Notes: generated from the sequence alone by a model not told the origin. A stretch of DNA of 7,532 nucleotides from Pseudomonadales bacterium (GCA_007128525.1 SKXG01000281.1:1-7532); one strand, 5' to 3'; counted from the stretch's first letter, positions 1-6,887 are shown. Made by a program: numbers and translations.

Positions 1-413
1 ATGTGGACAAAGCCGCCATCACGCCGTTTATCTGCTACGAGATCCTGTCAGCCGGGTTCGTCGCGACCGCCAGCCGCGCTACCGGCGGCGATATCCTCAG
101 CGTGCAATCCAACAACGCCTGGTTCGGTGACTCCCATGTGCCCTACCAGCACATGAGCGCCTCAGTGTTGCGGAGTGTGGAAAACCGCCGCCCGCTGGTA
201 CACGTCATGAACAATGGCCTGGGCGGGGTGGTGGCGCCCAGCGGCCGGCTCCTGCTGCGCACGGAGCACCGCGAAGTTGCCGGCTATCTGGTGGATGTCC
301 CGTACAATAAGAATGGTGTCACCACCGTCTATAGCCGCTTTCCATATTGGCTGGTTACGCTTCTCGGAATGGGGCTGGTGCTCATCCTGGTACGCTCATG
401 GCGGCGCAGATAA
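1..413 (+). CDS. lnt: Apolipoprotein N-acyltransferase, C-terminal part (5' truncated by window edge)
   Basis: Inner-membrane enzyme that transfers a fatty acyl chain from phospholipid to the N-terminal cysteine of diacylated lipoproteins, the last step of lipoprotein maturation. About 136 codons are visible, which is the end of the periplasmic nitrilase-like domain and the final membrane helix. The reading frame is open to the left edge, so the apparent GTG at base 3 is an internal valine and not a start. The nitrilase nucleophile motif ICYE is present, with its cysteine codon at 33-35. It is followed by SNNAWFGDS, which corresponds to the SNDxWFG block of Lnt, and by the RPLxxxxNNG and PxGR blocks. 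A hydrophobic stretch (WLVTLLGMGLVLILV) and a basic tail (RSWRRR) close the protein, as in known Lnt enzymes. The terminal helix argues for Lnt rather than a soluble nitrilase. The usual ~500-residue length implies that most of the gene, including the other membrane helices and the Glu and Lys of the triad, lies outside the window. Confidence 0.9.
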   Translation, partial: VDKAAITPFICYEILSAGFVATASRATGGDILSVQSNNAWFGDSHVPYQHMSASVLRSVENRRPLVHVMNNGLGGVVAPSGRLLLRTEHREVAGYLVDVPYNKNGVTTVYSRFPYWLVTLLGMGLVLILVRSWRRR

Positions 414-425
414 TTATCGGCTTGC

Positions 426-1253
426 TCAGTCTTCGCCCTCGCCTTCGACTGCCTGTTCGTCAGCTTCCTCTTCTTGCCGCAATTCGGGCGGCAGCGCGTC
501 ATACAGTTCCTGCTGGCGGGCGTCACGTTCTTCTTCAGTAAGCGAGGTATCGAACTGCAGTGCCATACTATCGAACATGTAATAGGCCTGAATCTGCTCA
601 AACTCGAACAGCCGGTGGGCAACATCTGAGCCCAGAGTCTGCTCACGCAGTGCAACAATGTTGTCGAACCGCTCACGAGCCTCTTCGATAGAGTCCGGTT
701 CGCCATGGGTTTGCATCAAGTCAACTTCAGCAACGCGGTAGTTGTAATAGTTGCCAATCACCTCGGCAGTGTCTTCACCCAAGGCCCCGGGCAACGCATC
801 GCGCACGATCTCCTGCAGTCTTGCCAGTTCCGTGACACTAAGTTCAGGTGCCAATGCGGAAAAATACTGCTCCAGCGCGCTCAGCGCTTCGGCATCCAGC
901 AACAGGTTCCCGTCATCATCCAGGCGCACATGAGCCAGCGCCTGGTATACCTCGAACTCATCGATTTCTATTCCGCCGTCAAAATCCGGATCCTGCTGTG
1001 TAAGCTCAGCATCCGCGGACGAGCGTTCAGATGCCGGCTGATCGAACTGCCAGACATCGCCCAGACTGGCCGGCGGCCGTACTTCATCCGTGCTGGCTGC
1101 CTTTTGGCCGGGCTCACCTCGTGCGATGGCCTGTTCCGAAGTCTGTGGTCCGGGCTGGCCGTCGCCTCTCGACTGCCAAAGCTGCCAGGCGAGGGTGCCG
1201 GCGACGGCAGCGGCAAATATCAGGATATAGAGCAGAAGTCTGGATGCATTCAT
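426..1253 (-). CDS. Divergent lipase-specific foldase (Lif)/lipase secretion chaperone-like protein
   Basis: A 275-residue protein with the Lif (LifO) layout. It has an N-terminal membrane anchor (residues 5-25), a Pro/Ala/Gly-rich linker (about 28-65) and then a helical, acidic periplasmic part. Lif proteins are steric foldases that help secreted lipases fold in the periplasm before type II export. Supporting blocks are a DDDGNLLLD stretch (112-120) followed by YFSAL (130-134), a helix ending in ALPGAL (153-158), NYYNYR (168-173), and a late block, YYMFDSMAL (224-232), TSLTEEER (236-243) and LPPELR (254-259), that resembles the C-terminal helices of the family. Two features are odd. The Lif signature RxxFDY(F/C)LSA reads LSALEQYFSA here, without the Arg or FDY. 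Residues 88-99 also form a canonical EF-hand-like loop. No lipase gene adjoins it, although lif normally follows its lipase gene. The start is the only ATG before the anchor; the GTGGTGA upstream is a poor ribosome site. A general periplasmic chaperone role or a distant lipase partner are both possible. Confidence 0.68.
   Translation of the reverse strand: MNASRLLLYILIFAAAVAGTLAWQLWQSRGDGQPGPQTSEQAIARGEPGQKAASTDEVRPPASLGDVWQFDQPASERSSADAELTQQDPDFDGGIEIDEFEVYQALAHVRLDDDGNLLLDAEALSALEQYFSALAPELSVTELARLQEIVRDALPGALGEDTAEVIGNYYNYRVAEVDLMQTHGEPDSIEEARERFDNIVALREQTLGSDVAHRLFEFEQIQAYYMFDSMALQFDTSLTEEERDARQQELYDALPPELRQEEEADEQAVEGEGED
957..992 (-). other. EF-hand-like calcium loop inside the Lif-like protein
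   Basis: Residues 88-99 read DPDFDGGIEIDE and are followed by Phe. This fits the 12-position EF-hand pattern: Asp at 1, 3 and 5, Gly at 6, Ile at 8 and Glu at 12. The match is seen directly. Calcium binding is inferred, because a single loop without a clear partner hand may be structural or coincidental. Confidence 0.45.
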
Positions 1254-1392
1254 ATAGTGAAGTCACCACTCGAAGAAGGAACTGGGCTGACGCTGAGCCT
1301 GAAGAGAATAAACTCGTGATCGGCTCGAGGCTACCCACCCCTGTGAGACTTCGCTAGTGAACGAACAATACGGGTCGATCGGCTCTGGAAGA

Positions 1393-2070
1393 TCAGCCGC
1401 TGAAGTGCTGCAAAATCCGCTTCTTGGCCAGCTCATAGCGTTCAGCGCTGAGACTGCCATCCTCAACCAGGCGACGATGCTCGGCCATCTCCGCTGCCAA
1501 TCGCTCCCTGCCACCTGGCAGCACTGCTTCGGCAGCTCGAATCCGCTCTACCAACAAGGCCGCAAAACGCTCCGCGGCCGCCTTGGAAGCCCAGATGGTC
1601 TCCACCTCAAATAAGGGAACATGACCCATCTCGCTGACGAATCCCAGGCAGTTGCGGCAGCGCCGTGCAAACTGCATCGCAAGCAGCGGCACAGTGGCGG
1701 TTACCGCGGCGGCCAGCGCCCAGTGTTGGGCCCAGAGGAGTGCCAACCCCAAACCGAGCATGACACCGGCAACAAGCAACCAGCCCCACGGCCGATACGT
1801 CCTGCGCTCAGGCTCTGCGCTGACAAAAGCCAAGTTGAAGATGCTCTCGCGACCACGCTTGCCTCGCCGTTCCTGCACCTTCAGGTAGTGGCCATTGAAC
1901 AAGTCGAAGTGCCGCGTGCGCTTGTTCAGCAGCGCATGCCAGGTAAAACTGTGCTCTAAATGCCGTTCGCGGCTGTCGGGCACGCGTACCAGCTCATCCG
2001 GCATGGATCCAGCGCCTGAAAACGCTGCACTATCGAGCACAATGTCCTCAGACCTAAGCTGAACTGGCAT
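1393..2070 (-). CDS. Hypothetical membrane protein with two central TM helices and SHOCT-like C-terminus
   Basis: I do not recognise a family for the full 225-residue protein. Residues 1-95 are soluble, polar and aromatic-rich, with blocks such as RHFDLFNGHYLKV and no signal peptide. Two closely spaced hydrophobic helices follow (about 96-114 and 117-134), making a membrane hairpin. Just after the second helix is a CxxC pair (Cys138, Cys141, in RRCRNCLGF), which could bind metal or be redox active. Residues 160-198 are an Ala/Glu/Arg-rich amphipathic helix. The last 28 residues (HRRLVEDGSLSAERYELAKKxIL pattern, interrupted here only in wording) resemble a SHOCT module: a short helix, a Gly turn, then an acidic/Lys helix. 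SHOCT modules often occur at protein ends and may mediate oligomerisation. The ATG at 2070 is supported by an AGGAG six bases upstream. It lies 139 bp upstream of the Lif-like gene on the same strand and is divergent from the dikinase gene. Co-transcription with the Lif-like gene is possible but not shown. Confidence 0.75.
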   Translation of the reverse strand: MPVQLRSEDIVLDSAAFSGAGSMPDELVRVPDSRERHLEHSFTWHALLNKRTRHFDLFNGHYLKVQERRGKRGRESIFNLAFVSAEPERRTYRPWGWLLVAGVMLGLGLALLWAQHWALAAAVTATVPLLAMQFARRCRNCLGFVSEMGHVPLFEVETIWASKAAAERFAALLVERIRAAEAVLPGGRERLAAEMAEHRRLVEDGSLSAERYELAKKRILQHFSG

Positions 2071-2076
2071 ACCGGT

Positions 2077-2081
2077 CTCCT
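2077..2081 (-). promoter_or_regulatory. Ribosome binding site for the 1393-2070 membrane protein
   Basis: On the minus strand AGGAG lies six bases before the ATG at 2070. It is a strong Shine-Dalgarno match and supports that start. Confidence 0.7.
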
Positions 2082-2228
2082 GCGCATCTGTCCGCCCACC
2101 CCAGAATCGGCGGCTTCAGAGAAAAAGTACAGGAACGGGTTATCAGTTCGGGATGGTGTCTCATGCAATGAGCGCGACGCTTTATGGCCTTTTCCCCGGT
2201 TGAGTGCCACGATAAGAGACATAGTCAA

Positions 2229-2247
2229 CCTATGGCTAAGCCAATGG
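2229..2247. repeat. Imperfect palindrome, candidate operator
   Basis: The sequence follows CCnnTGGCTnAGCCAnnGG, with perfect 5-bp inner arms around one central base and matching outer CC/GG. It lies about 57 bp upstream of the dikinase start, where a repressor or activator site would be expected. Operator function is inferred from symmetry and position only. The same symmetry could be chance. Confidence 0.3.
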
Positions 2248-2290
2248 ACGCATCAACCAGAGCATAAGCTGAACGCACTGCAGATGGTCA

Positions 2291-2296
2291 AGAGGA
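2291..2296 (+). promoter_or_regulatory. Ribosome binding site for the dikinase-like gene
   Basis: AGAGGA lies seven bases before the ATG at 2304 and supports that start over later in-frame ATGs. Confidence 0.65.
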
Positions 2297-2303
2297 CCCA
2301 CCC

Positions 2304-4835
2304 ATGGCGCTCGTGATACCTCTGGATGCGACTTCCCCGCTTCGCTGGCTGACCGGCCCCAAAGCCACCCGGCTGGCCGAATTGCGCGCAGCCGGCTTCA
2401 CCGTGCCTGACGGCTTCGCCCTGCGCTATGACGCTCTGGATCTGCACCTTGCTCGTGCCAGCGTCGACGTGCAGCTCAACCGGCTGCTCAGTGAACTCGA
2501 CCAGACGCAACCTGAGAGTGTCGCCGAGCGTGCGGCCGCCGTGCGCGAGCTGATTCTGACAGCGGACATGCCACCTGCGCTGGTTGAGGAAGTGGACCTC
2601 GCCTACAAGGCGCTCGGCGCGGCGTCGGTCTCGGTGCGCTCATCATCAAGCCTGGAGGACCGCGAGAATTTGTCATTTGCCGGTCAGCACGACTCCTTTC
2701 TCAACGTCGAAAGTCTCGAGGCCGTCTGTACGGCGATCAAGCGTGTGTGGGCCTCAGCTTATAGTGACCGCGCAGTGACGTACCTGCGCACGCTCGGCCG
2801 GTCGTTGCAGCCGCTGCGCATGGGCGTGCTGGTGCAGCAGATGGTTGCTGCCGATGCTGCCGGTGTCGCGTTCACGATTCATCCGGTCACCGGCGCCCGT
2901 GACCGGTTGTTCATCGCCGGTGCCTACGGACTTGGTGAAGGCACCGTCGGCGGCACCGTGACGCCCGATGAGTGGATCATTGATCGCGCCAAGCGCACCG
3001 TCCTTGAGCACCGGGCTGGCGACAAATCAGTAGCGCTGGTCGCGTCAGCTGGTGGCGGGCTCGAAGCCGTTGAAATACCAGCCCACAAGCGCGCCGCGCC
3101 CACTGTCAACGAGACAGAACTCGGCGATATAGTCACTGCTGCGCTCGCCATCGAGGCCGAGCAAGACGGCGCACCGCAGGACATTGAGTGGGTCGCGGCC
3201 AACAGCAAACTCTGGATTCTGCAGGCGCGGCCGATGGTCGTCCCGGCTGAAGCCGGCGTGCGTTGGGAGAGCCCCGTGCCCGGCGCACACTGGCGCCGCA
3301 ACTGGCGTCTTGGTGAGTGGCTGCCTGAGCCTGTTACACCCCTGTTCGCGACCTGGATGCTGCCGCAGCTCGTGGCTTCTCGTGAAGAAGAAGGCACCGG
3401 CGTCTTCAAGTGGGAGGAGATGCACTCGTTCTCGATGCCCAAGCCCTGGCACTGCATTGTCAACGGCTACTTCTACGCGCGCCAGGACTTTCCTGCAGAC
3501 CGCCCCGGCCGCACACAGTCTCTTGATGAGCGCATCGCGAGTATGGCCCGCAATACGAGGCGCCTTCACAACTGGCACCGCGAGGACCTGCCCAAGTACG
3601 TGCGTCACTTCGAACAGCACCGAAAGACGAAACTCACCGCACTGAGTTCATCGGAGCTGGTAGTCTTCGTCGACCGTCTGGTCGCTGAAGCAGGCGAGAT
3701 CTGGTTCTTTCTGAGCCCGATTGGTTACGGTTTCGAAGAGATGGGCTTTAAACCTCTATACGATCGTCTGGTACCCGGCGACAAGCCGCACTACTCGGTG
3801 CTGTTCTCCGGCTTTGAGAGCAGAATGATCGACGCCCAGGTGGCCCTCTACGAACTGGCTGAGCGCATCGGCGAAAACGAGGCGCTTACCGCCAGCCTTC
3901 AAGCCCTTGATCCCACTGACAAGCACGCACCGGCGCAGCTGCCGAAGTGGCTGCAACAAGCCATAGATGCGTACAACCATGAGTACGGCCACCAGGTACT
4001 GAGCCTCGACTTGTATTGGCCTACGTTGGGCGAATCGTCCGAGCACGTATTGCGCAGTCTGCAACTGCTGATCACTGCTGATGTGCCGCACCCGCTGGAA
4101 TCACTCCGCGCGGCGCAGGCACGCCGGGCCAGCGCCGAGCAGGAAGTGCTGGGCCGTATCGATGATCCAGTCAAGCTAAAGCGTTTTAAGACGACGGTTG
4201 CGTTCTACCAGGGCAATGCCGCGGTGCGCGAAGACTGCAACTTCTACTTTCAGATCGGCTGGCCACTGATGCGGCAAGCTGTGCATCTCCTTGGACAGCG
4301 CATGGTCGACGCGGGGGCGCTCGAATCAACCGGGCAGATTCATTTTCTGGAGTGGCCGGAAGTTCAGGGCTGGGTCGAGGACCCGCATGAATCACCAAAC
4401 CTCGCTGCGCTGGCGCACGGCCGGCATGCCGACTGGGAGCGGCAACGTCAGCTCATAGCACCGGACACACTGGGCGACGATAAGCCGTATAAGGCGGAGG
4501 GCGATGACGCCGAAGGACTCTCAGGCTATGGTGCAAGCCCAGGTGTGGGGCGCGGCCCAGTGCAGGTGGTTATCACCGATGACGATGCGAGGCATTTTCA
4601 ACGCGGGGATGTGCTGGTGATCAAGGCGGCGAGCCCGTTGTTTACACCGTTGATGCTGATGGCTTCAGCACTGGTGGTTGAGGTTGGGGGCGGAGCCAGT
4701 CATTCGTCGTTGGTAGCAAGGGAGATCGGGCTGCCGGCGGTGGTCAACGTGAAGGATGCGACCCGACTGCTGGAAGCTGGTGAGCAGGTGGTGGTTGATG
4801 GTGCCGCGGGGACGATTCGTCGGGATACTCATTGA
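2304..4835 (+). CDS. PEP synthase/PPDK-family phosphotransferase with rifampicin phosphotransferase-like domain order
   Basis: An 843-residue enzyme of the dikinase superfamily, in which an N-terminal ATP-grasp domain phosphorylates a mobile C-terminal histidine domain that passes the phosphate to a substrate. ATP-grasp (about 1-315): GPKATRLAEL with Lys20, VSVRSSSSLED with Arg112, SFAGQHDSFLNV (124-135), GVAFTIHPVTG (187-197), GLGEGTVGGTVTPDEW (209-224), QDIEW with Glu295 and LQARP with Arg309. The middle acceptor region (about 320-715) has WRRNWRLGEWLPEPVTPLF, NGYFYAR (388-393), YGHQVLSLDLYWPTLGE (561-577) and a REDCNFYFQ...GQIHFLEWPE stretch, all resembling rifampicin phosphotransferase (RPH). 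The C-terminal domain begins at GYGASPGVGRGPV (741-753) and holds the phospho-histidine motif GGGASHSSLVAREIGLPAV with His800 (codon 4701-4703). PEP synthase and PPDK carry a C-terminal PEP/pyruvate barrel after the His domain; here the protein ends at the His domain, which is the RPH and PigC arrangement. All expected catalytic residues are present, so it is probably active. The acceptor is unknown: rifamycin, another natural product or a cell metabolite. Calling it PEP synthase would be misleading. Confidence 0.88.
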   Translation: MALVIPLDATSPLRWLTGPKATRLAELRAAGFTVPDGFALRYDALDLHLARASVDVQLNRLLSELDQTQPESVAERAAAVRELILTADMPPALVEEVDLAYKALGAASVSVRSSSSLEDRENLSFAGQHDSFLNVESLEAVCTAIKRVWASAYSDRAVTYLRTLGRSLQPLRMGVLVQQMVAADAAGVAFTIHPVTGARDRLFIAGAYGLGEGTVGGTVTPDEWIIDRAKRTVLEHRAGDKSVALVASAGGGLEAVEIPAHKRAAPTVNETELGDIVTAALAIEAEQDGAPQDIEWVAANSKLWILQARPMVVPAEAGVRWESPVPGAHWRRNWRLGEWLPEPVTPLFATWMLPQLVASREEEGTGVFKWEEMHSFSMPKPWHCIVNGYFYARQDFPADRPGRTQSLDERIASMARNTRRLHNWHREDLPKYVRHFEQHRKTKLTALSSSELVVFVDRLVAEAGEIWFFLSPIGYGFEEMGFKPLYDRLVPGDKPHYSVLFSGFESRMIDAQVALYELAERIGENEALTASLQALDPTDKHAPAQLPKWLQQAIDAYNHEYGHQVLSLDLYWPTLGESSEHVLRSLQLLITADVPHPLESLRAAQARRASAEQEVLGRIDDPVKLKRFKTTVAFYQGNAAVREDCNFYFQIGWPLMRQAVHLLGQRMVDAGALESTGQIHFLEWPEVQGWVEDPHESPNLAALAHGRHADWERQRQLIAPDTLGDDKPYKAEGDDAEGLSGYGASPGVGRGPVQVVITDDDARHFQRGDVLVIKAASPLFTPLMLMASALVVEVGGGASHSSLVAREIGLPAVVNVKDATRLLEAGEQVVVDGAAGTIRRDTH

Positions 4836-4925
4836 CGTGCACCTGCCTCGCAGCGCCAATTCAACTCGCATGTTCTCAGCCGTCGCTGGCACGCTCTCAG
4901 GTGCGCAGCTCGTAGATCAGTGCGG
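4836..4925. other. Convergent intergenic gap
   Basis: This 90-bp gap separates the stops of the dikinase and methyltransferase genes. A 7-bp inverted pair (GCACCTG at 4839-4845, CAGGTGC at 4899-4905) has a 53-base loop and no T-tract, so it is not a typical intrinsic terminator. I see nothing else in it. Confidence 0.4.
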
Positions 4926-5747
4926 TCAGCCGCGCCTCGGCGGCACTACTCCGAAAACACCATACTGTGTAAAGCTAAAGAAGTACTGACCACTAGACAC
5001 AGCCGCTTCCACCGTTTGCCGCCAGCCGTCGAGTTCCTCAGGGTCAACACCAGCACCAGCAGCCACAGCCACACGCGAGCGCAGAAATGGCAGCCAATCG
5101 CCACGCTCATCTGTGGCCACAAAAGGGTGGATCGTTACGCGTTGTAGTCCAGTGCGCCGCATCAGCGGCGCCAGCCGGCGGCCAATGCGGCCGTCCACCT
5201 GACGCGCCACATTCGCCTGGACGATCTCACGGGTCACTGCCGGATCACCGGGATAAATCGCCAACGTTTCCCAATCGACCTCCACACACAGCACTTTACC
5301 CCCTGGCCGAACCACCCGGCACATCTCGACAATGGCCCGCTCCGGCTCCGGCAGATGCAACAGCAGCCAGCGACTTATCGCGCTATCAAACTGATGGTCA
5401 TCGTAAGGCAAGTGGCAGGCGTCGCCGACGTCCATCTGCACATGAGCAGACAATCCACTCTGCGCCAAGCGCTTTGCCGCCACGTCAAGCAAACCGGCCG
5501 AACGATCCAGTGCATGGACACGGCCCTGACCGGACAATGCCGTTGCCAGCACATGCACCATATGGCCGGCCCCGGCACCAACGTCCAGCACCCGATCATC
5601 CGCTCCTGGATCAAGCAGCTTCAGCCATTGGTTGGCAGCGCGCCGCTCGGACGCCGTTGCCGCCATCTGATCCAGTCGCTCAAGTGCTTCAGTGACGGCA
5701 TCAGGATCATCAACGGATGCCCAGCGATCTTCACGCGAGTTGGTCAT
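4926..5747 (-). CDS. Class I SAM-dependent methyltransferase (Methyltransf_11/UbiE-like)
   Basis: A 273-residue cytosolic methyltransferase when started at 5747. Motif I, VLDVGAGAG, lies at residues 53-61. The acidic residue that contacts the SAM ribose follows in VHALDRS (Asp81). The motif II/III region is GDACHLPYDDHQFD (108-121), then LLLHLPEPE and RVVRPGGKV (up to 152), all typical of the family. The C-terminal ~115 residues form a variable substrate-binding part that ends QYFFSFTQYGVFGVV. The methyl acceptor cannot be inferred. The reading frame is open upstream to an ATG at 5819, but that would overlap the phosphotransferase gene by 89 bp. The ATG at 5747 gives a 17-bp overlap, has GGCGG seven bases before it, and starts a protein of normal length. 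The overlap suggests translational coupling and a shared pathway with the upstream phosphotransferase. It is the last gene of the minus-strand group. Confidence 0.88.
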   Translation of the reverse strand: MTNSREDRWASVDDPDAVTEALERLDQMAATASERRAANQWLKLLDPGADDRVLDVGAGAGHMVHVLATALSGQGRVHALDRSAGLLDVAAKRLAQSGLSAHVQMDVGDACHLPYDDHQFDSAISRWLLLHLPEPERAIVEMCRVVRPGGKVLCVEVDWETLAIYPGDPAVTREIVQANVARQVDGRIGRRLAPLMRRTGLQRVTIHPFVATDERGDWLPFLRSRVAVAAGAGVDPEELDGWRQTVEAAVSSGQYFFSFTQYGVFGVVPPRRG

Positions 5748-6834
5748 GGACGATCCGCCGGGAATGTTCGAAGGCCTCATCGATGATCGCCTGCCGCTCT
5801 GCTTCCGGGCGTGCTTCAAGTCCGTCGATCAGCACAAAGCCGAGCTGACAAAAGACCCGTAACCAGCCCAGGTCCCATGCTGCCTGGAAGGCCGCCCGAT
5901 CCACGGCGTGACCCAGCCGGTTTTCCAGGATTTCCAGGTAGGCATCGCGCAGCCAGAAGCGCTGCTCCAGTGTTCGTCCGTCATCCGGAATATAGGCCCA
6001 GTACTGCAGGAACCAATGCCAGGTGAGATCCACCGCAGCAGGGCCCAAGGCAGCAAACTCCCAGTCGAACAAATAGACTTGGTCTCTCAAGAAAGCGACA
6101 TTGGCGCGACGCGGATCACCGTGTAGCAGTGTCGGGGTGTGCGACTTCAGCGCCCGGGTGATCTCAGGCCAACGCGCCAGCAATGCCTGAAAGTACGCGG
6201 CGTTGTCCTGACCTGCCGCCTCGAGGAATGCTGGCATTAACATTTCCGGTACCTGAAAGGCTTCTGCAGCCTTTGGTGCCCAGCTTGCCGAAGCGCGACC
6301 TGTCGCAGCCAACCGCGATATTTCCACCAAGAGGCTGGTGGTCGCGCCAAGATCGGCAAGCCCCTGCGGCGGCCCGCCCCGGTCCCACCAACTGGCGTGA
6401 AGCTCCGCAAGCGCCTCGAACAGTTGCAAAGTGTGTGGTTCCGCCCAGACATCGCGAGGCACGATGCCTTCAGCCACATCGTCCATCAGCAGCCACCATT
6501 CATCGTGCTCAGGGTGCAGCGAGGCATCAATGGCGGGATTGGTCAGGGGTTCCGGCAGCGTCCTTGTGCTGCCGGCCTGCCAGGCGACAGCTTCACCTTC
6601 ATGTTGCAGCACTGCATTGAAGGGGCGTGTTCGAGGAATGCGCTTGAGGACGAAGCTCTGGCCCGCGTCAGTGACCAGTCGCGTGACACTGACACCCGTG
6701 CGGCCACCGTCCAGCGCTTCACAGGACACTTCCCGGAAAGGGGCACACTGGCGGCCAACCCGCTGCAGCGCTTCAGCAAGATACTGGCCGTCTGGAGTCG
6801 GCGGGGCTGTGGTTTGAGGTCCACGGCCGGCCAT
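5731..6834 (-). CDS. APH/choline kinase-fold phosphotransferase
   Basis: A 367-residue cytosolic enzyme of the aminoglycoside phosphotransferase-like kinase fold, which uses ATP or GTP to phosphorylate a hydroxyl on a small molecule. In order: a glycine-rich region (DGGRTGVSVTRL, about 42-53), the nucleotide-binding Lys64 in FVLKRIP, a Glu79 that may be its helix partner, a hinge at LLMDDVAEG, the catalytic loop HGDPRRAN (His238, Asp240, Asn245) and the metal-binding LFDWEFAALGP (Asp257). All catalytic residues are present. The C-terminal lobe is Trp-rich (TWHWFLQYW), as in the predicted APH and ecdysteroid or choline-kinase-like groups, so the family name does not prove aminoglycoside resistance. 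The start at 6834 has GGGAGGG seven bases upstream; the ATG at 6840 would leave only one base, and the longer frame to 7047 would run into the DUF2306 gene. It overlaps the methyltransferase gene by 17 bp. Confidence 0.88.
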   Translation of the reverse strand: MAGRGPQTTAPPTPDGQYLAEALQRVGRQCAPFREVSCEALDGGRTGVSVTRLVTDAGQSFVLKRIPRTRPFNAVLQHEGEAVAWQAGSTRTLPEPLTNPAIDASLHPEHDEWWLLMDDVAEGIVPRDVWAEPHTLQLFEALAELHASWWDRGGPPQGLADLGATTSLLVEISRLAATGRASASWAPKAAEAFQVPEMLMPAFLEAAGQDNAAYFQALLARWPEITRALKSHTPTLLHGDPRRANVAFLRDQVYLFDWEFAALGPAAVDLTWHWFLQYWAYIPDDGRTLEQRFWLRDAYLEILENRLGHAVDRAAFQAAWDLGWLRVFCQLGFVLIDGLEARPEAERQAIIDEAFEHSRRIVHDQLA

Positions 6835-6841
6835 TGCCATA

Positions 6842-6848
6842 CCCTCCC
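6842..6848 (-). promoter_or_regulatory. Ribosome binding site that fixes the phosphotransferase start
   Basis: The minus strand reads GGGAGGG, seven bases before the ATG at 6834 and one base before the ATG at 6840. Spacing selects 6834. Confidence 0.7.
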
Positions 6849-6887
6849 GTGTCGACGTTTCCCGACTTGGCTTGGGCACCGTGGGAC

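Larger units (their letters stand above)
2071..2303. promoter_or_regulatory. Divergent intergenic region between membrane protein and dikinase genes
   Basis: This 233-bp gap must carry the promoters for both outward-facing genes. For the minus-strand gene the best sigma70-like pair I can find is TTGCAT (2163-2168) and GATAAC (2139-2144), 18 bases apart, which is a weak match. For the dikinase gene I see no convincing -35/-10 pair. An imperfect palindrome sits at 2229-2247. Short ORFs crossing the region overlap the well-supported coding frame and look spurious. Confidence 0.4.

Noticed and set aside
409..418. Perfect palindrome GATAATTATC across the lnt stop codon
   Set aside because: It is only 10 bp, AT-rich, and has no loop or T-tract. 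It is too short to call a terminator or operator.
705..1319. A 204-codon plus-strand ORF opposite the Lif-like gene
   Set aside because: It is antisense to a minus-strand frame with a membrane anchor and family-like blocks. Its own translation has no recognisable domain.
1318..1385. Direct repeat GATCGGCTC at 1318-1326 and 1377-1385 upstream of the Lif-like gene
   Set aside because: A nine-base repeat 59 bp apart could arise by chance in a gap of this size, and no further copies or symmetry support a binding site.
2924..3620. Minus-strand ORFs opposite the dikinase gene
   Set aside because: The plus frame carries continuous ATP-grasp and acceptor-domain motifs through this stretch; the opposite frames show none.
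5087..5695. A 202-codon plus-strand ORF opposite the methyltransferase gene
   Set aside because: It is Pro/Arg/Ala-rich low-complexity translation typical of a shadow frame in GC-rich DNA, opposite clear methyltransferase motifs.
5748..5819. N-terminal extension of the methyltransferase to 5819
   Set aside because: It would overlap the phosphotransferase gene by 89 bp and adds a basic, Ser-rich stretch not expected before this fold.
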